From contig NC_087064.1 of assembly GCF_963678635.1 (NCBI RefSeq), positions 58,910,338 to 58,974,337 on the forward strand: a DNA stretch of 64,000 nucleotides, read 5' to 3'. Source of the stretch: Symsagittifera roscoffensis (Eukaryota; Xenacoelomorpha; Acoela; Convolutidae). The stretch's first letter is position 1. Each line of letters begins with the position of its first letter. Below, piece by piece: positions 10,843 to 21,650 of the stretch. A program made the position numbers and the translations under genes. Below the pieces are notes generated by a model that was not told the DNA's origin, did not search any database, and saw only the letters and a list, made by a program, of their open reading frames with translations.

Positions 10843-12696
10843 TATTATGTTCACTAGTGGTTATAACTTTTATAAGTGTCTATAGAATACCCATGGAAGC
10901 AACATTATTTCACAAATTCTGTGGTATTGCAATGTGATTAACTTATGTATTTATCTGTCACCATTTAAGTTTTGTCCAACATGATGTTGGGACGTTAATC
11001 ATATGTTTCTGTCAAAAATTGTAGTCTAGATTGAATTATATATTTGTTACGCTTTAATGTCGATATTTAGAAAAAAAATTCTTTTTGAAAAATGTTGCTA
11101 TGAAATCGTTCATTTTGAAAGCAAAGCTTAATTCCAGTTTTGTCTCAAGGGTCTTTTTTTGAAAATTAAGTACTTGAATTTCTGTCAGTGATATTTTGTT
11201 AATGAAGGAAATGACGTTTGACATATTAATGTGGCATTTTTTTTAGAGAAATGTTCACGCTCAATTTTTTTCCACGGTTTGATATATGATTTTTGTTAAT
11301 TTCACTTCAAATTCGTTAACCAAATCTGTATAAAGAAACACACCTTGCTCCATTATGGCACCTCAATATTTTAGGCCCCTTCCAACCTGTTCCAGAGGTA
11401 AAGCGCGCGCATTCGTATCCTAGGGCGTTGTGTCCGAGTACCGGCTGGACGTTTTTTTCTCGAGATGTATGGAAAACGTTATTCTCTGGGTAAACTGTTT
11501 GTCTGTTTTATTTGTGTCGGCATATAATTCCAAGCATGGACTTATCTTCTGACGTAAACAATGCTCTATTGTAATTGAAAGGCGTTCTGTATTTATAAAT
11601 TTTAAGTGCTCTGATTTTGTATCATTTCCTTTTTAAGTAATGAACGTAGTGAGTACTCTTATATAGGTCTTCGTTATTTTTTTATTTTTTTTCAGGGAAA
11701 AGTCTTGTAATTTGCTCGCGCTCAATTTTGGTTTGACTTTCAATTTTTTAAAATTCAGTTAATTTCCTTTGTTTAAGGAAATCTCCACTGTCGAACAAGA
11801 AACATCTAAAGTTCACAAAAAACGTGTTCGACTCCTGATTTCGAAAATGGAATTTAATTTTCAGATTTCGCAGCGAAATAGAAGTATTACCTATCAATCC
11901 AGTTTTCTCAAATTGCGTTAATTTTAACAAATAAGTGTCCAACATAAATTGTTCTACAAATTCAAAGAGCTTTAAGGCCGTCTATTTTTTTCTTCGAAAT
12001 TCAAAAAATGAAGGTTTTTGAAGAAAAAAAACAAGTCAGTTTTTTTTCAGTTTCCTTGCGTTCATTTCTCTTTTCCAACTGTCGGTTGGCATGGTTTTTT
12101 AATCAGATCTTTTTATCACATCACGCAAAAAAACGGCACTAGTTTGAAAAAAATTTCTTGTTTCCTTTTAGGAAAATGGTCAGAACATTCGGTGCTCCTT
12201 GCACAGTAACCGGCCATCCTTATTTTAATTTTTGCTTTTTCTCCATCTTAAATGGTTTCGATTTCTGTTGTAATCGGCTTACTAACATTATATTGCGTCG
12301 TTCCAAGCTCAAAAATTTTATGACACTTTTGTTTATGACACAACGGACATCTACCCAAGTAGTGTCAGCCGATCTGCTGCTCGTTCAAAAATTTTTGAAA
12401 GCTGGTAATTGTTACTCGGCCAGATTTTCCCTTATTGGTTTTTCGACATTTTTCAACTTGAAGTAATTTTCTACTCATTTTGCGTTTGATTTTCTATTTG
12501 CTCGCTTGCGATCTATGTTAGTGTTGTTAAGTGTTTCAAAGCTTCTGTCTAATTTCCAAGATCATTATTTTCTCAAGTCGGTTCACATTGTTCAGACTAA
12601 CTTTTGAGTAGAAGCAAGAACCTTGATTAGTGAGTGAAATCGAATTTTTACAGAATTTATGTACAAATGATTTGATCGTGCCGGGACTGCACTAGG
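10843..12696 (+). other. Intergenic region between VPS33A and POLR1D
   Basis: Holds the VPS33A 3' flank, a tRNA-like fragment at about 11393-11453 (TTCCAGAGGTAAAGCGCG ... TGTCCGAGTACCGG), an F1 MITE (11636-12078), a stretch at 12090-12260 related to 20490-20680 (ATCAGATCTTTTTATCACA, AAAAAACGGC), and the POLR1D 5' flank. I could not place a core promoter with confidence. Confidence 0.6.
11636..12078 (+). mobile_element. MITE family F1 copy
   Basis: Starts AAGTAATGAACGTAGTGAGT and ends CCTTGCGTTCATTTCTCTTTTCC. It contains the family's TTTTTTTTCAGGGAAAAGTC and TTTCGCAGCGAAATA motifs. About 440 bp; its terminal bases are inverted repeats of each other. Confidence 0.78.
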
Positions 12697-14516
12697 ATGT
12701 CAGGTGGAGCAGAACTTCTTCAGCAAGAGACTTTGCCCAAAATCCAGGAGACACCTTGTGTGGATGAGAACGGAGTGGCGAGTGAACAGAACGTGACCTT
12801 CACAATCAACGAAGAGGACCACACTCTGGGCAATGTGCTGAGATTTGTACTGGCAAAATATCCCGAGACTGATTTCGTAGGGTGAGCGAAGTTGAGATCC
12901 ACCGCGTACATATAGAATTTAGCAAGTATATTCAGCTTCGTTTTTAAGTTTTTGTTGGAGTTGCTCAAATGTTTTTTGACAAATATTTATAAAATTTAAA
13001 CCAGAGGGCCTCAATGTCAAGGCACACATTTATCGAGTGTCTGCATTTGAGTTAATTTCTCTAATATTGATTTTGTAAAAAGAAGTTCATGGGCATTTCA
13101 AATGTTGGAATCAGCTATTTTGCAACACTTATCATGAATTTGGTCAGTTTTTTGATCTACGCTCCCACAGAAAAGTTGCTGTGAAATAAATAAATTTACC
13201 GGGACAGTCTCTTTTAAACTCAATAAGTTTTTGTTCAGACTTTCCAAATCAGGTGATTCAAATCTTTGCAAAGAAATTATTCAAAAAAGCTCAGCCTACG
13301 TTATGTTAACAGTAAAGTCGAAAGTTATTAGTGGAGTATTTAAACTGTGTCTTTTATATGAGATACTTATTGAGAGTTATGAACGTAGTGAAGACTGTTA
13401 TAGAAATCTTGGTGATTTTTTTTTCAAATTTTTTTCAGGAAAGTCTTGAAATGATCTAATTACTACAGATGTGCATTCATACATATTAACGCATTTATGA
13501 ATGCACTTGTTGAGGAATATATACCATTTGTGAGTTCAATTGAAATTTATCTGCAAAAAGTTACGTAGTTAATACTTTTTAAATACGAACGGAAATGGTG
13601 CGAAAAACGAACGACTTAGTTTCGAAAGTGGAACTTAATGTTAAAGATTTCTCAGCGGAAAAAACTTTACCTATTGATCTTGTGCATCAACCGTACAATC
13701 CCTCCTTAAATGACTGACCTACCGTAGAAAAATTCTGTATAAAGTATGTATTTCATACAAACGCGCAAATAAAATTGTTTAATACATTTTTTGCGGGGAT
13801 TGCATTTGTATGCTGTTAATTACCTAGATTAATTTTTTAATTCAAGTTTCTTGTTTAATACGGATAGTTACGAATCTAGGTTATACTCAAAGTTAGCTTA
13901 AAAAAATTGATTTTTTTCAAAGTCATTTTTTGTCTGTTTTCTTGCGTTCATTACTCTTTTGCAACTGTAACTTGGCTATGTTTTAGCTTGTGGTTTATTC
14001 GGAAAGAGCTATAAAAGTTGCTGGCAATCCTTTTTAATATTTTTCAGTTTGCCTTTTGATGGCTTGTTAAGTTGGCGCTATATAATTTAGCTAATTTTAA
14101 TGCAATTTACGCTCTGTTATACGGGAAATGATACGAATAAGTGAATAAAATATGGGCTTTGAAAATTTGAGTCTAATTATTGGATATCCCCGTGGAATAA
14201 AAAAAAATTGATCCAGTTCTTAGTTTGAATTAGTTTTGTTTCAACAGTCAATCATAAATATTCTTGAAGATCAGAGAGCTTTAATTTCCTTGCTGTCTGT
14301 AGACTTGTTTCAGATAACTGTCCGCTCTTGTGTTTCAGATACACCGTACCTCACCCCACGCAGTACAGAATAATCCTGAGGATACAAGCTAAAAAGGGGC
14401 ACAAGGCACATGATCTACTTGTGAGAGCACTGAAGGATTCCAGACTCATCTTCCAGACTATGAAGGGCACTTTTTCAGATGCTTACAAACGCCATTCTGA
14501 ACTGAACAATAAATGA
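12697..14516 (+). CDS. POLR1D: DNA-directed RNA polymerases I and III subunit RPAC2 (AC19), two exons, complete
   Basis: Small alpha-like subunit that pairs with RPAC1/AC40 in the assembly platform of RNA polymerases I and III. Exon 1 is 12697-12881 and exon 2 is 14339-14516 (TGA 14514-14516). The split codon GG|A rebuilds ...DFVG-YTVPHP. The family signature EEDHTLGNVLRFVLAKYPET is present, followed by a YTVPHP strand and the dimerisation segment RIILRIQAKKGHKAHDLLVRA. Total is about 120 residues, the usual size, with a variable ~30-residue acidic N-terminus. The ATG at 12697 is chosen because it gives a complete protein and stops lie upstream. VTF-x-EEDHTLGN-x-LR favours AC19 over the RPB11 paralogue, whose motif is KEDHTLGN followed by II rather than LR. 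Confidence 0.93.
13374..13962 (+). mobile_element. MITE family F1 copy in the POLR1D intron
   Basis: Starts GAGAGTTATGAACGTAGTGAAGAC, has TTTTTTTCAGGAAAGTC, and ends TTCTTGCGTTCATTACTCTTTT. It is about 590 bp, longer than its siblings because of extra AT-rich sequence around 13680-13900. Confidence 0.72.
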
Positions 14517-14631
14517 GCAAAAGAAATGAAACTAATCATTTGTTGTTAAGTTATAAATTGTTTTGGAAATTTGATTGATCAATTAATATCTAGGCCCTAA
14601 ACAGCCAGACTGATTTTGTCAAAAAAATATA

Positions 14632-15079
14632 TCAGATTTGAGAACAATTTCGCTGATTTAGCTGAAAAAATTGCAGGAAAACATTACAGGAAAACGTTGA
14701 ACTGCGTATAGTGAATACATGCAGGTGATAAAAGTAGCCGGGTCTTCTCGGGTGTAGCCTAGAAATGATTGTAGTTTTACGTAGAAAAGAAATGAACGCA
14801 ACTTTTGGTAGCATTGTTATGGTAACAATTTATTTAGGGGAGAGTTATACATATACAATAAGTTTATGAGACTGCTTAACCAGAAGAACTCACCAAGGAT
14901 CATGCAAAGCGCTGTACAGCTTATCGAGGCATACACCTGATAAACTTAAGACAGGTTGCGAGATAATATCGGACTTGAACATTGCGAATAAAAAGTCTAT
15001 TACATCGGTGGTATCTTTAAGATTTTGTAGTTGATGCTCAGTTAACTGTTTACGCTTGCGATAAGCAAGCGTTATCAAA
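14632..15079 (-). CDS. Unidentified gene, two 3'-terminal exons (convergent with POLR1D)
   Basis: On the minus strand a TATATTCCAG acceptor at 15080 opens an exon 15079-14894 that ends CCTTG|GTGAGT (donor 14893). It encodes ...LITLAYRKRKQLTEHQLQNL (first 20) and ends ...KLYSALHDPW. A TTTCTAG acceptor at 14759 opens a second exon, 14758-14632, in exactly the phase needed, giving W-LHPRRPGYFYHLHVF... and a TGA at 14634-14632. Exon 1 has coding character (charged helical segment, hydrophobic stretch DVIDFLFAMF). Exon 2 is less convincing and could be a chance frame. No upstream exons were found before 15.1 kb or identified further up. I do not recognise the protein. Confidence 0.4.
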
Positions 15080-15214
15080 CTGGAATATAGACTTTTTTTG
15101 GGTTAACTAGTTGAACAAAATCAGCTGAATCACTTGCTGAGGAGGATACTTCTTTTCTATGAAGCTGACTTCTTTTCAATTATAAACTCTTCTGTTAGTG
15201 TTTCAGGTTGCTTC

Positions 15215-15282
15215 CCCTTGACCTGGAGGTAAATCAGTTGCCGTTGTACCCTAAGGTCCGGGGTTCCAGTCGTGGCCGGACC
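15215..15282 (+). repeat. tRNA-like fragment
   Basis: GACCTGGAGGTAAATCAGTTG resembles a D-arm and GGGGTTCCAGTCGTGGCC resembles a T-arm and B box. The spacing suits a tRNA, but the acceptor stems do not pair convincingly. Confidence 0.35.
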
Positions 15283-15359
15283 TTATTTTTTTCAGTATCA
15301 AGGAAATTGAAAAAAAAATCCGAGAAAAATGAGCTGGTTTTCCCTTAGTTCGCTCAAGT

Positions 15360-15830
15360 TTTGGCTAAATTGACACATCGGGTTTTGCTTGTGCTCTAGG
15401 CAATTTTCATTTTAGCTGCAAGTGAAAGTGTTGTTTATTTTATTTTAAGGGGGGACTTGAAATATATTAGAAATATTTTAATAAAATCTTTTTTTTTTCG
15501 GTTCAATCGGTGTCTGTTCCGATTGAAAGTTGTCACATAACTGATTTTTGCTTACTGTAAGCAACTTTTATTGCATTTGCAAATGCTGTTCTTTCAAGGG
15601 GGACTTGACAGATTTTTTTTTCTAATCAAAATAGCGTTTTTTTTCGGCTCAGGTGGTTTCAGCTCAAAGATAGTTGACTTAGTTGCCAAATCACTGATTT
15701 TTCTTGTGCTGTAAACAACTTTCATTATAGTTGCAAGTTTAAGTGTTGTCGATTTTTGTTTAAGGTGGGACTTCAAACTTTTTTTATAGAATCATTTTTT
15801 TTTCGGCTCAACTAGTGTCTGCTCAAAGAT
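15360..15830 (+). repeat. Three-copy tandem repeat, period about 150-165 bp
   Basis: The core GGGACTTGA or GGGACTTCA recurs at about 15452, 15600 and 15767. Each is preceded by TTTTTGCTT.../AGCAACTTTTATT.../TTGCAAGT and followed by a T-run plus TTTCGG(T/C)TCAA. Copies are about 70-75% alike. Confidence 0.65.
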
Positions 15831-16541
15831 TGTCGGCGTTTCTTTTCGTAAATTTTGTTCCATTGTTGCTGTTTTGAAATTCAAGTGTCTGGCATGTTAA
15901 CCTCTAATGAACTTCTATCGAGACATGAAAGTTTATATGACGTATTTTTCATCAGATTTCGTTTATCGGCTTTTAACGTTTATTTTATGTTTGTTGTATC
16001 GCAAGTGGTGCGAAGCTTAGCTTCGTCTGTTCAAACTATCTGGTATCATATCGTTTAATTGCAAACAAATAAAGAATTTAAGAGAAATAATTTTCATTGT
16101 TGTCCGAATTAGTTCTTAAATCATTAATTTTGCCTGGAAAGGGACAAAAAAGCTCATAAAATACCATTCGTGGTCTCTTCCCAACGGCCAAAGCGGAAAT
16201 TTTTTCTTACATTTTTATGGTGTACCAAATGATGCAGCAGGGTTTAAACTCATCGCTCTTGCAATTTTAGAGTTTAAACGGCTCGTAGATGTCTCTGTGA
16301 CGACTTGTTAAACTCAAGAATTTTTCATGTCCAACGAACTTTATGCTTGAGGTTAGCAAGGTTTATCGAGTCAGGTTAACAACTTGTTGAACAATCACTT
16401 GCGTCATGCTGTTTTTCAGGTTAGCAACTTGCTTAATACAATTACGAGCATCATGCTGTTTCAATTCTATACTGTCGTTGTAGAAAATCGTGCTGGTGAT
16501 TTTTAAGGCCTATTGTTGTTTTATTTTTTTCAATAAAATTT

Positions 16542-16735
16542 AAAGAGTAATGAACGCAGTGAAGACTTTTTCATAGGTCTTGCTGATTTTTTGATGTTTT
16601 TATCACGAGAAAGTCAGGAAATGCTCTCATAACTACAGATGTGCATTCTTGCATATTAATACATTTATGAATGCACTTAGGTATATATGCATTTTTTGAG
16701 CTCAATTGAAATTCATTTGCTGAAAGTTACGGAAA
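16542..16735 (+). mobile_element. MITE family F1, 5' fragment
   Basis: AAGAGTAATGAACGCAGTGAAGAC head followed by CATAGGTCTTGCTGATTTTTTG and the sequence shared with 13450-13560 (ACTACAGATGTGCATTC, TATATGCATTTTTTGAG). The 3' end is missing. Confidence 0.65.
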
Positions 16736-16889
16736 TAGCACCTCGCTTGAAACGACAAAGGCTTAGTGTTCGATCCAAGTGGGGACCTGTGTTTTTCCGC
16801 AGAACTGAAAATTTAGAGGCTATATTAGACTACTGTCTGTCTGTTTATTTTTGTTGGCTAAGTTTCCACAGAACCGATATTTTAAGAAT

Positions 16890-17850
16890 TTTAAATTTTT
16901 TAAACAATTTTTTGAACGCTTTTTGTGAAATTTCCAAGGTTGCAGATAAATTTTCAATTTTTTTATTTGTAGATTCAGTTTTTACGTAATGACGTTTACT
17001 CCATTTCTTATCGCGAGCGATGCGAAGCTATGCTTTGCCTCTGTGTGCCAATATGCGCGTAACAAAGATTTCAGGTTTCAAACCTGAAAGCTTGAAAAAA
17101 AATTGCATCATCTTCAACAAAATTTCCAATTTTTCATGTTGGTTTAAATGGCTGTCAACTCTAATACCTAATCAAAAGTTCAATTTTTCTTTGTTTGTTA
17201 ATTTTAGCCATTGGGACTAAAATCTTGAAAAAAGGAACTTCAAGCGACAATGAATAATTTGCATAAAATTCAGAATATTTTGCATTAATTTGAAAAGCAA
17301 CTGGTCAGAAATTTAAGTTTTTTTATGTCAATTTTTGTCGATTTGATTTCAAATAGCACCTGCGTTTCATTAATACCACTTCGGCGTTGTTTCGTGGCTT
17401 CAGCATGCTCTTTCAGTTGATTACTTTCTGTCTTGTATTTAAAAGCTTCCTTTTGTCACTTTCTTTGTGCTTGCCTATTGCAGCTTTGCCTTTGTAGTCA
17501 ATCTACAATCAAACCCTGGTTAAAAATGAAACACCGTCAAACAGACCCTAGTGTTTTTTAGAAAATTTTTTGGTAAAGGTAGAGATCAACCTTGGTATCA
17601 GTTTGAGTGCTCTGGAAAGTTTCACAAGAATGAACTTTTATGGTTTTTAACAAATTTGTAGGGAAAAAAATCATTTGGTCAAAATAGGTGCACTGGCAAT
17701 GGAATAGTTTTGCAAACAAACATTTTTAAACTCTTATTATCTTTTTCGCATTCTTTCCCTATAATTGTTTTTATGCAAAGAAAAATGTTCAAGCAAGCAA
17801 TATGCACGCAACAGTTATGAAATAAAATACAAAAGTAATTTGGTCTTACC
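16890..17850 (+). repeat. ~1-kb direct repeat, copy 1
   Basis: Colinear with 18145-18925. Shared blocks in order: GAACGCT..TTTGT, TATCGCGAGC(G/A)ATGC, GTGTGCCAATATGCGCGTAA, AAACCTGAAAGCTTGAA, ATTGCAGCTTTGCCTTT, CAACCTTGGTATCAG, CACTGGCAATGGAATAG, ATACAAAAGTAATTTGGTCT. Overall roughly 75-80% alike. No coding function seen. Confidence 0.8.
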
Positions 17851-18144
17851 AACAAGCAGCTTTTTTTCCATTAGCCTTTTCTTTCAAAAAGAATTCAACA
17901 AGAGATACTTCATAATCTTTTCAATTTGAGTTTGCTAGAAGTAAGTTTATAATCTGACACCCGCGTGTATTATAAGCTAGAAATGTGTGTCAGGTGATGA
18001 ATTTTTTTCGCAACCTCAGTCGCAAATAGAAGTGCTCTTATTTTTGATGGCACCTTTGCAGCATTAACATTCTTTTTGTTTTTGCCGCATAGCATGGTAT
18101 CTTTGTATGCTGCTAATTGTACCGATGTTTGTGGAATTTGAGAT

Positions 18145-18925
18145 CGTTTTAAACTATTTCGAACGCTCTTTGTAAAAATTTGAATGTTGGAGGTAAATTT
18201 TCGTTTTTTCATTTGCGATTTTGTGTTTACCTAATGAAATTTTTTCCATTCGGTATCGCGAGCAATGCAAAGCTCTGCTTCGCCTTTGTGTGCCAATATG
18301 CGCGTAAAAAATTCAGGTTTTAAACCTGAAAGCTTGAAGAGAAGTTGCTTCATTGTTAACAAAATTTCTTTTTTTCCATGTTATTTCAAATGATTGTTTT
18401 TCAACTAGAATACTTAATGAAAAGTTCAATTTTTCTTTTTTGTTTTTTAAACTAATAGGACTAAGTTCTTGAAAGAATAAAACTCTTCTAAGGTCAATGA
18501 ATATTTTACCGAAAATTCAGCCAATTTCGAAAGTTTTTAAAAGCTACATTTTGTCATTTTCTTAGTGCTTGCCCATTGCAGCTTTGCCTTTTTAGTCAAT
18601 CTGCATATTAACCCTCGTTAATTAGGAAACACTGACAAAAAACTCTTGTTTTTATTGGCACATATTTTAGCAAGGTAGAGAGATAGAGTTCAACCTTGGT
18701 ATCAGTTAAATGTAAACTTTTAGGGATCTTAACTCATTGAAAAGTATGCTCATTTTTCATTATAGGCACACTGGCAATGGAATAGTACTGCAAACAAGCA
18801 TAACTAAACGCTGATTATCTTTTTCGCGCTCTTTTGCTATATCTTTTTTATAAAATGGAAAATTTTTAAGAAAGGCAATCTGCATGATACAATTATGAAA
18901 TGGAATACAAAAGTAATTTGGTCTG
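18145..18925 (+). repeat. ~1-kb direct repeat, copy 2
   Basis: Second copy of 16890-17850, shorter by several internal deletions. It includes the GCTTCGCCTTTGTGTGCC motif related to the SINE tails. Confidence 0.8.
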
Positions 18926-19124
18926 ATCACCAAACAGCTTAGACTTTCTATAGAGACCAAGAGACTTAGACCTTCTGTAGAAAACCTTCTATAGCTTTAA
19001 CATTTTTGAACCATAAGGTTTTCATTATGATTGACATTTTTGATCCATCTTGCATCAAAAACAGTTCGATGTGAATAAAAAATCTGCTAATTTAGTACGT
19101 AGTAAGGTTTTATAAATCGCTCGT

Positions 19125-19145
19125 GGGGGGGGGGGGGGGGGGGGG
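19125..19145 (+). repeat. 21-base G homopolymer
   Basis: An uninterrupted run of 21 G followed by TTAGGGTTGGGGTGG; a likely unstable tract with quadruplex potential. Confidence 0.95.
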
Positions 19146-19212
19146 TTAGGGTTGGGGTGGACAAAAAACGGGTAAGAGCAGAGAGTAAACTTTTAAAATT
19201 TATGGAATTGAG

Positions 19213-19515
19213 CAGGTGCGGATCTAGGAATTTCTCGAGGGGGCGGATTTTAGAAATTTTGTCGACCTTTTTTTTTAGGTCGGACCAAATAGATTTTCTG
19301 AGCTCTCCTAAATCACTATAGAGACTGTATTTTGATCAAATTGTCTGCGCCGCAGGCAAATTTTTGAAAAAAAGGCCAAAAAAGGAAAAGTTCTTCTGGC
19401 GACTTTAGAAAAATTTCAAAGTCAGTCAACCAAAAATGGATATCTCAGGGTCGGCAGGGGGTTGAATCGCTGAAGAAAGGACGTCCGCCCCCCCCCCCCC
19501 GTAAATCCGCTACTG
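19213..19515 (+). mobile_element. hAT-type MITE with perfect 8-bp target duplication
   Basis: Starts CAGGTGCGGATCTAGG and ends ATCCGCTACTG (inverse CAGTAGCGGAT). Flanked by GAATTGAG at 19205-19212 and 19516-19523. 303 bp, non-coding; the C-run (19490-19500) near the 3' end is typical of this family. Confidence 0.92.
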
Positions 19516-20135
19516 GAATTGAGCCATAGTTTTATAGAATTTCAGTAGCACCAGACGAATATTTAGAAAAGCTACCTGTGGTTATTGAATAGTTTTCGTT
19601 TGAACGGAACAAACTAAATTGCTAAAATTTTATCAAAATCATGTTCACTGAATCCCCGGGGCTGAATTATTCTGAGTGTTCGTATTAAACAACCCGTAGC
19701 AGACATAAAACAAAATAATTTTTGCATTGAAAATAGAAAATCTAAGTGGCATGTAATTCAGCTTGAAGCCGGGAATGTTTCAGTTCTGATTGAAAGGCTA
19801 CTGAAGGACTGTGCAGATCCACACACTCTTACTTCAACTTCAATTCTTGAAATTGAAGTGGCTTTTTTTCGTGATTACTATTTCCAAAAAAAACCTGATG
19901 CTTCTACCAACACAGTTACTTATTTAAAAATTTCTGTTCTGGTTTACAATTGAATTATTTACAGCAAATAACCACCATTTTTTTCCACATGCAACGTTTT
20001 GTTTTCAAAAACTCAGATTTTGTATATTTTAACAATTTGTCGTCATTTTTTGGCATCATAAATGATATTACGGGGTTATACAAAACAAAATTGTGTTTCA
20101 AAACTGACCCCACTGAAGATCCTAGTGTCAGTAAA

Positions 20136-20779
20136 ATGTCTGATCTCGATTTTGATTCAAAAACAAAAAAAGTAGAGAGAAGGTAAGAAAATTGGGAACA
20201 GTTAAGGATCATTTTTCTGGGCTTTCTATGATATAAAATGTTTTAATATTTTAAAAAAGTTTTAAACAATCTCGAACAAAGTTTAAAAGTACTTAGTGTA
20301 GTTGTTTGATCAATTTCCGCTAAAAATTTTGAAAAGTTATTCGAAATAACTTTTTTTATGATAGAACAATTTTTTTCGTTTTTCTAGTCATTTTTCTACA
20401 AAACTGTTTTCCAATTGGCCTATTTTGCTATTTGCTATTACTGTCGAATATGTACGAACATATGTATATATGTATGAACATCTATTTTTTTGTTCGGATC
20501 TTTTTTATTACACCACGCAGAAAAAAAACGACGCTAATTTTTAAAAAAATGAGATTTTTTCGTTCAAATCTGTTTCGTTCAGATCTTTTCATCACTAAGC
20601 AGAAAAAAAACGGCGCTATTTTGAATAAATGAAAAACGACGCTCAGTAAACGGCGATCCTTGTTTCCAATAAGATCGTTTTATTTTTCTAGGTCAACTGC
20701 TTTGCGAGCACCGCATCACGCCAGTCCACCCGTAATACTCAGAGCACCTCAGAAACCAATCAGAGGTGTTCCCAATTAA
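20136..20779 (+). CDS. Possible small two-exon gene (44 codons), unidentified
   Basis: Exon 1, 20136-20182, begins ATG and ends AGAAG|GTAAGA; exon 2, 20692-20779, follows a TTTTTCTAG acceptor. The joined frame reads MSDLDFDSKTKKVER then RSTALRAPHHASPPVILRAP (20 shown), and ends RGVPN with TAA at 20777-20779. Splice signals and phase are good and exon 2 is less AT-rich than its surroundings. The product would be short, basic and proline-rich. It could instead be the start of a longer gene or a chance combination. No family is recognised. Confidence 0.33.
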
Positions 20780-20819
20780 TCTAGCGCCAATACCTTCTAA
20801 TCAATTTTAACCTTTTTTC

Positions 20820-21650
20820 AGTTTTTTTTTCAACAAAGCATCTCAGTATAAATTTAGTTGAGACAAGCACTGTCTCGATATCACAATTTAATTGGACAAA
20901 AAATTTGGGACCTGTTTTTTTTGACGAAGTATTGTAACTCATAAAAAATTGCTCATTTTTAAAAGAAGTCGAAGACGTTGATGTTTCCGTGCTCAGCTGT
21001 GAAAACTGGAAAATAATTGATGAGAAAATCAAGTTTACGTGAGACAATACTTTTCAAACTTTTTGAGATCACACTACAATTAACTTTTTTCGAACACAGA
21101 CCGTCACCAATCAGAAATGAACGAAAAACTGCAATATCAAAGTGCAGCAAGTAACAGTGAGATTTAGAAACTCATTTCACTATACGCCGGCCCGAGAGTT
21201 CCAGCACTAATGACAAGTACAAAACACAATTTTTCCATTTGCTAGAAGACATGCCAAAAAATTGAAAGCAAAAAGCGAGCCCAGTATGCAGTCAAACCGC
21301 GTTATGTGAATTTGAAAACCCCAATATTCAGAAGTAGCCCAATATTCGGGATAATCCTGAAAACGAGCGTGCACACCAAAAATGCATCTTCATTCACCTT
21401 CTTGAAGATGATCCGTCAATTTTGGATAATAATAATGATACTAATAATGTGACTTCTTGGCCCAAGCTAAAAGCTGGAACCGAAGGGCGCGTTGCCCAAA
21501 ACAAAGATAATACATAGCCACATGTCACGATCCAGAAACAAACAAACATCCCCAATTTTAAGATCTCCATTTCCAATCTCGCACGTCAGAACAAGTATGC
21601 CAAGTTGAATTACTAGCAGCTGGTTTTGAGCTACTGGAGCAATCCTGGGT
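20820..21650 (+). pseudogene. Decayed coding-like stretch, unidentified
   Basis: Two plus-strand stretches read like protein but are broken by stops: around 20930-21040 (SFLKEVEDVDVSVLSCENWK) and 21390-21610 (a frame containing LLEDDPSILDNNN and SWPKLKAGTEGRVAQNKDNT). Composition is balanced, unlike the surrounding AT-rich DNA. This may be an old pseudogene or retroelement; no family is recognised. Confidence 0.25.

Larger units (their letters stand above)
15080..20135. other. Long gene-free repeat region
   Basis: No credible host exon seen on either strand. It holds a tRNA-like fragment (15215-15282), a ~155-bp tandem repeat (15360-15830), an F1 MITE fragment (16542-16735), a diverged ~1-kb direct repeat (16890-18925), a 21-base G run (19125-19145) and a hAT-type MITE (19213-19515). 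Confidence 0.6.
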
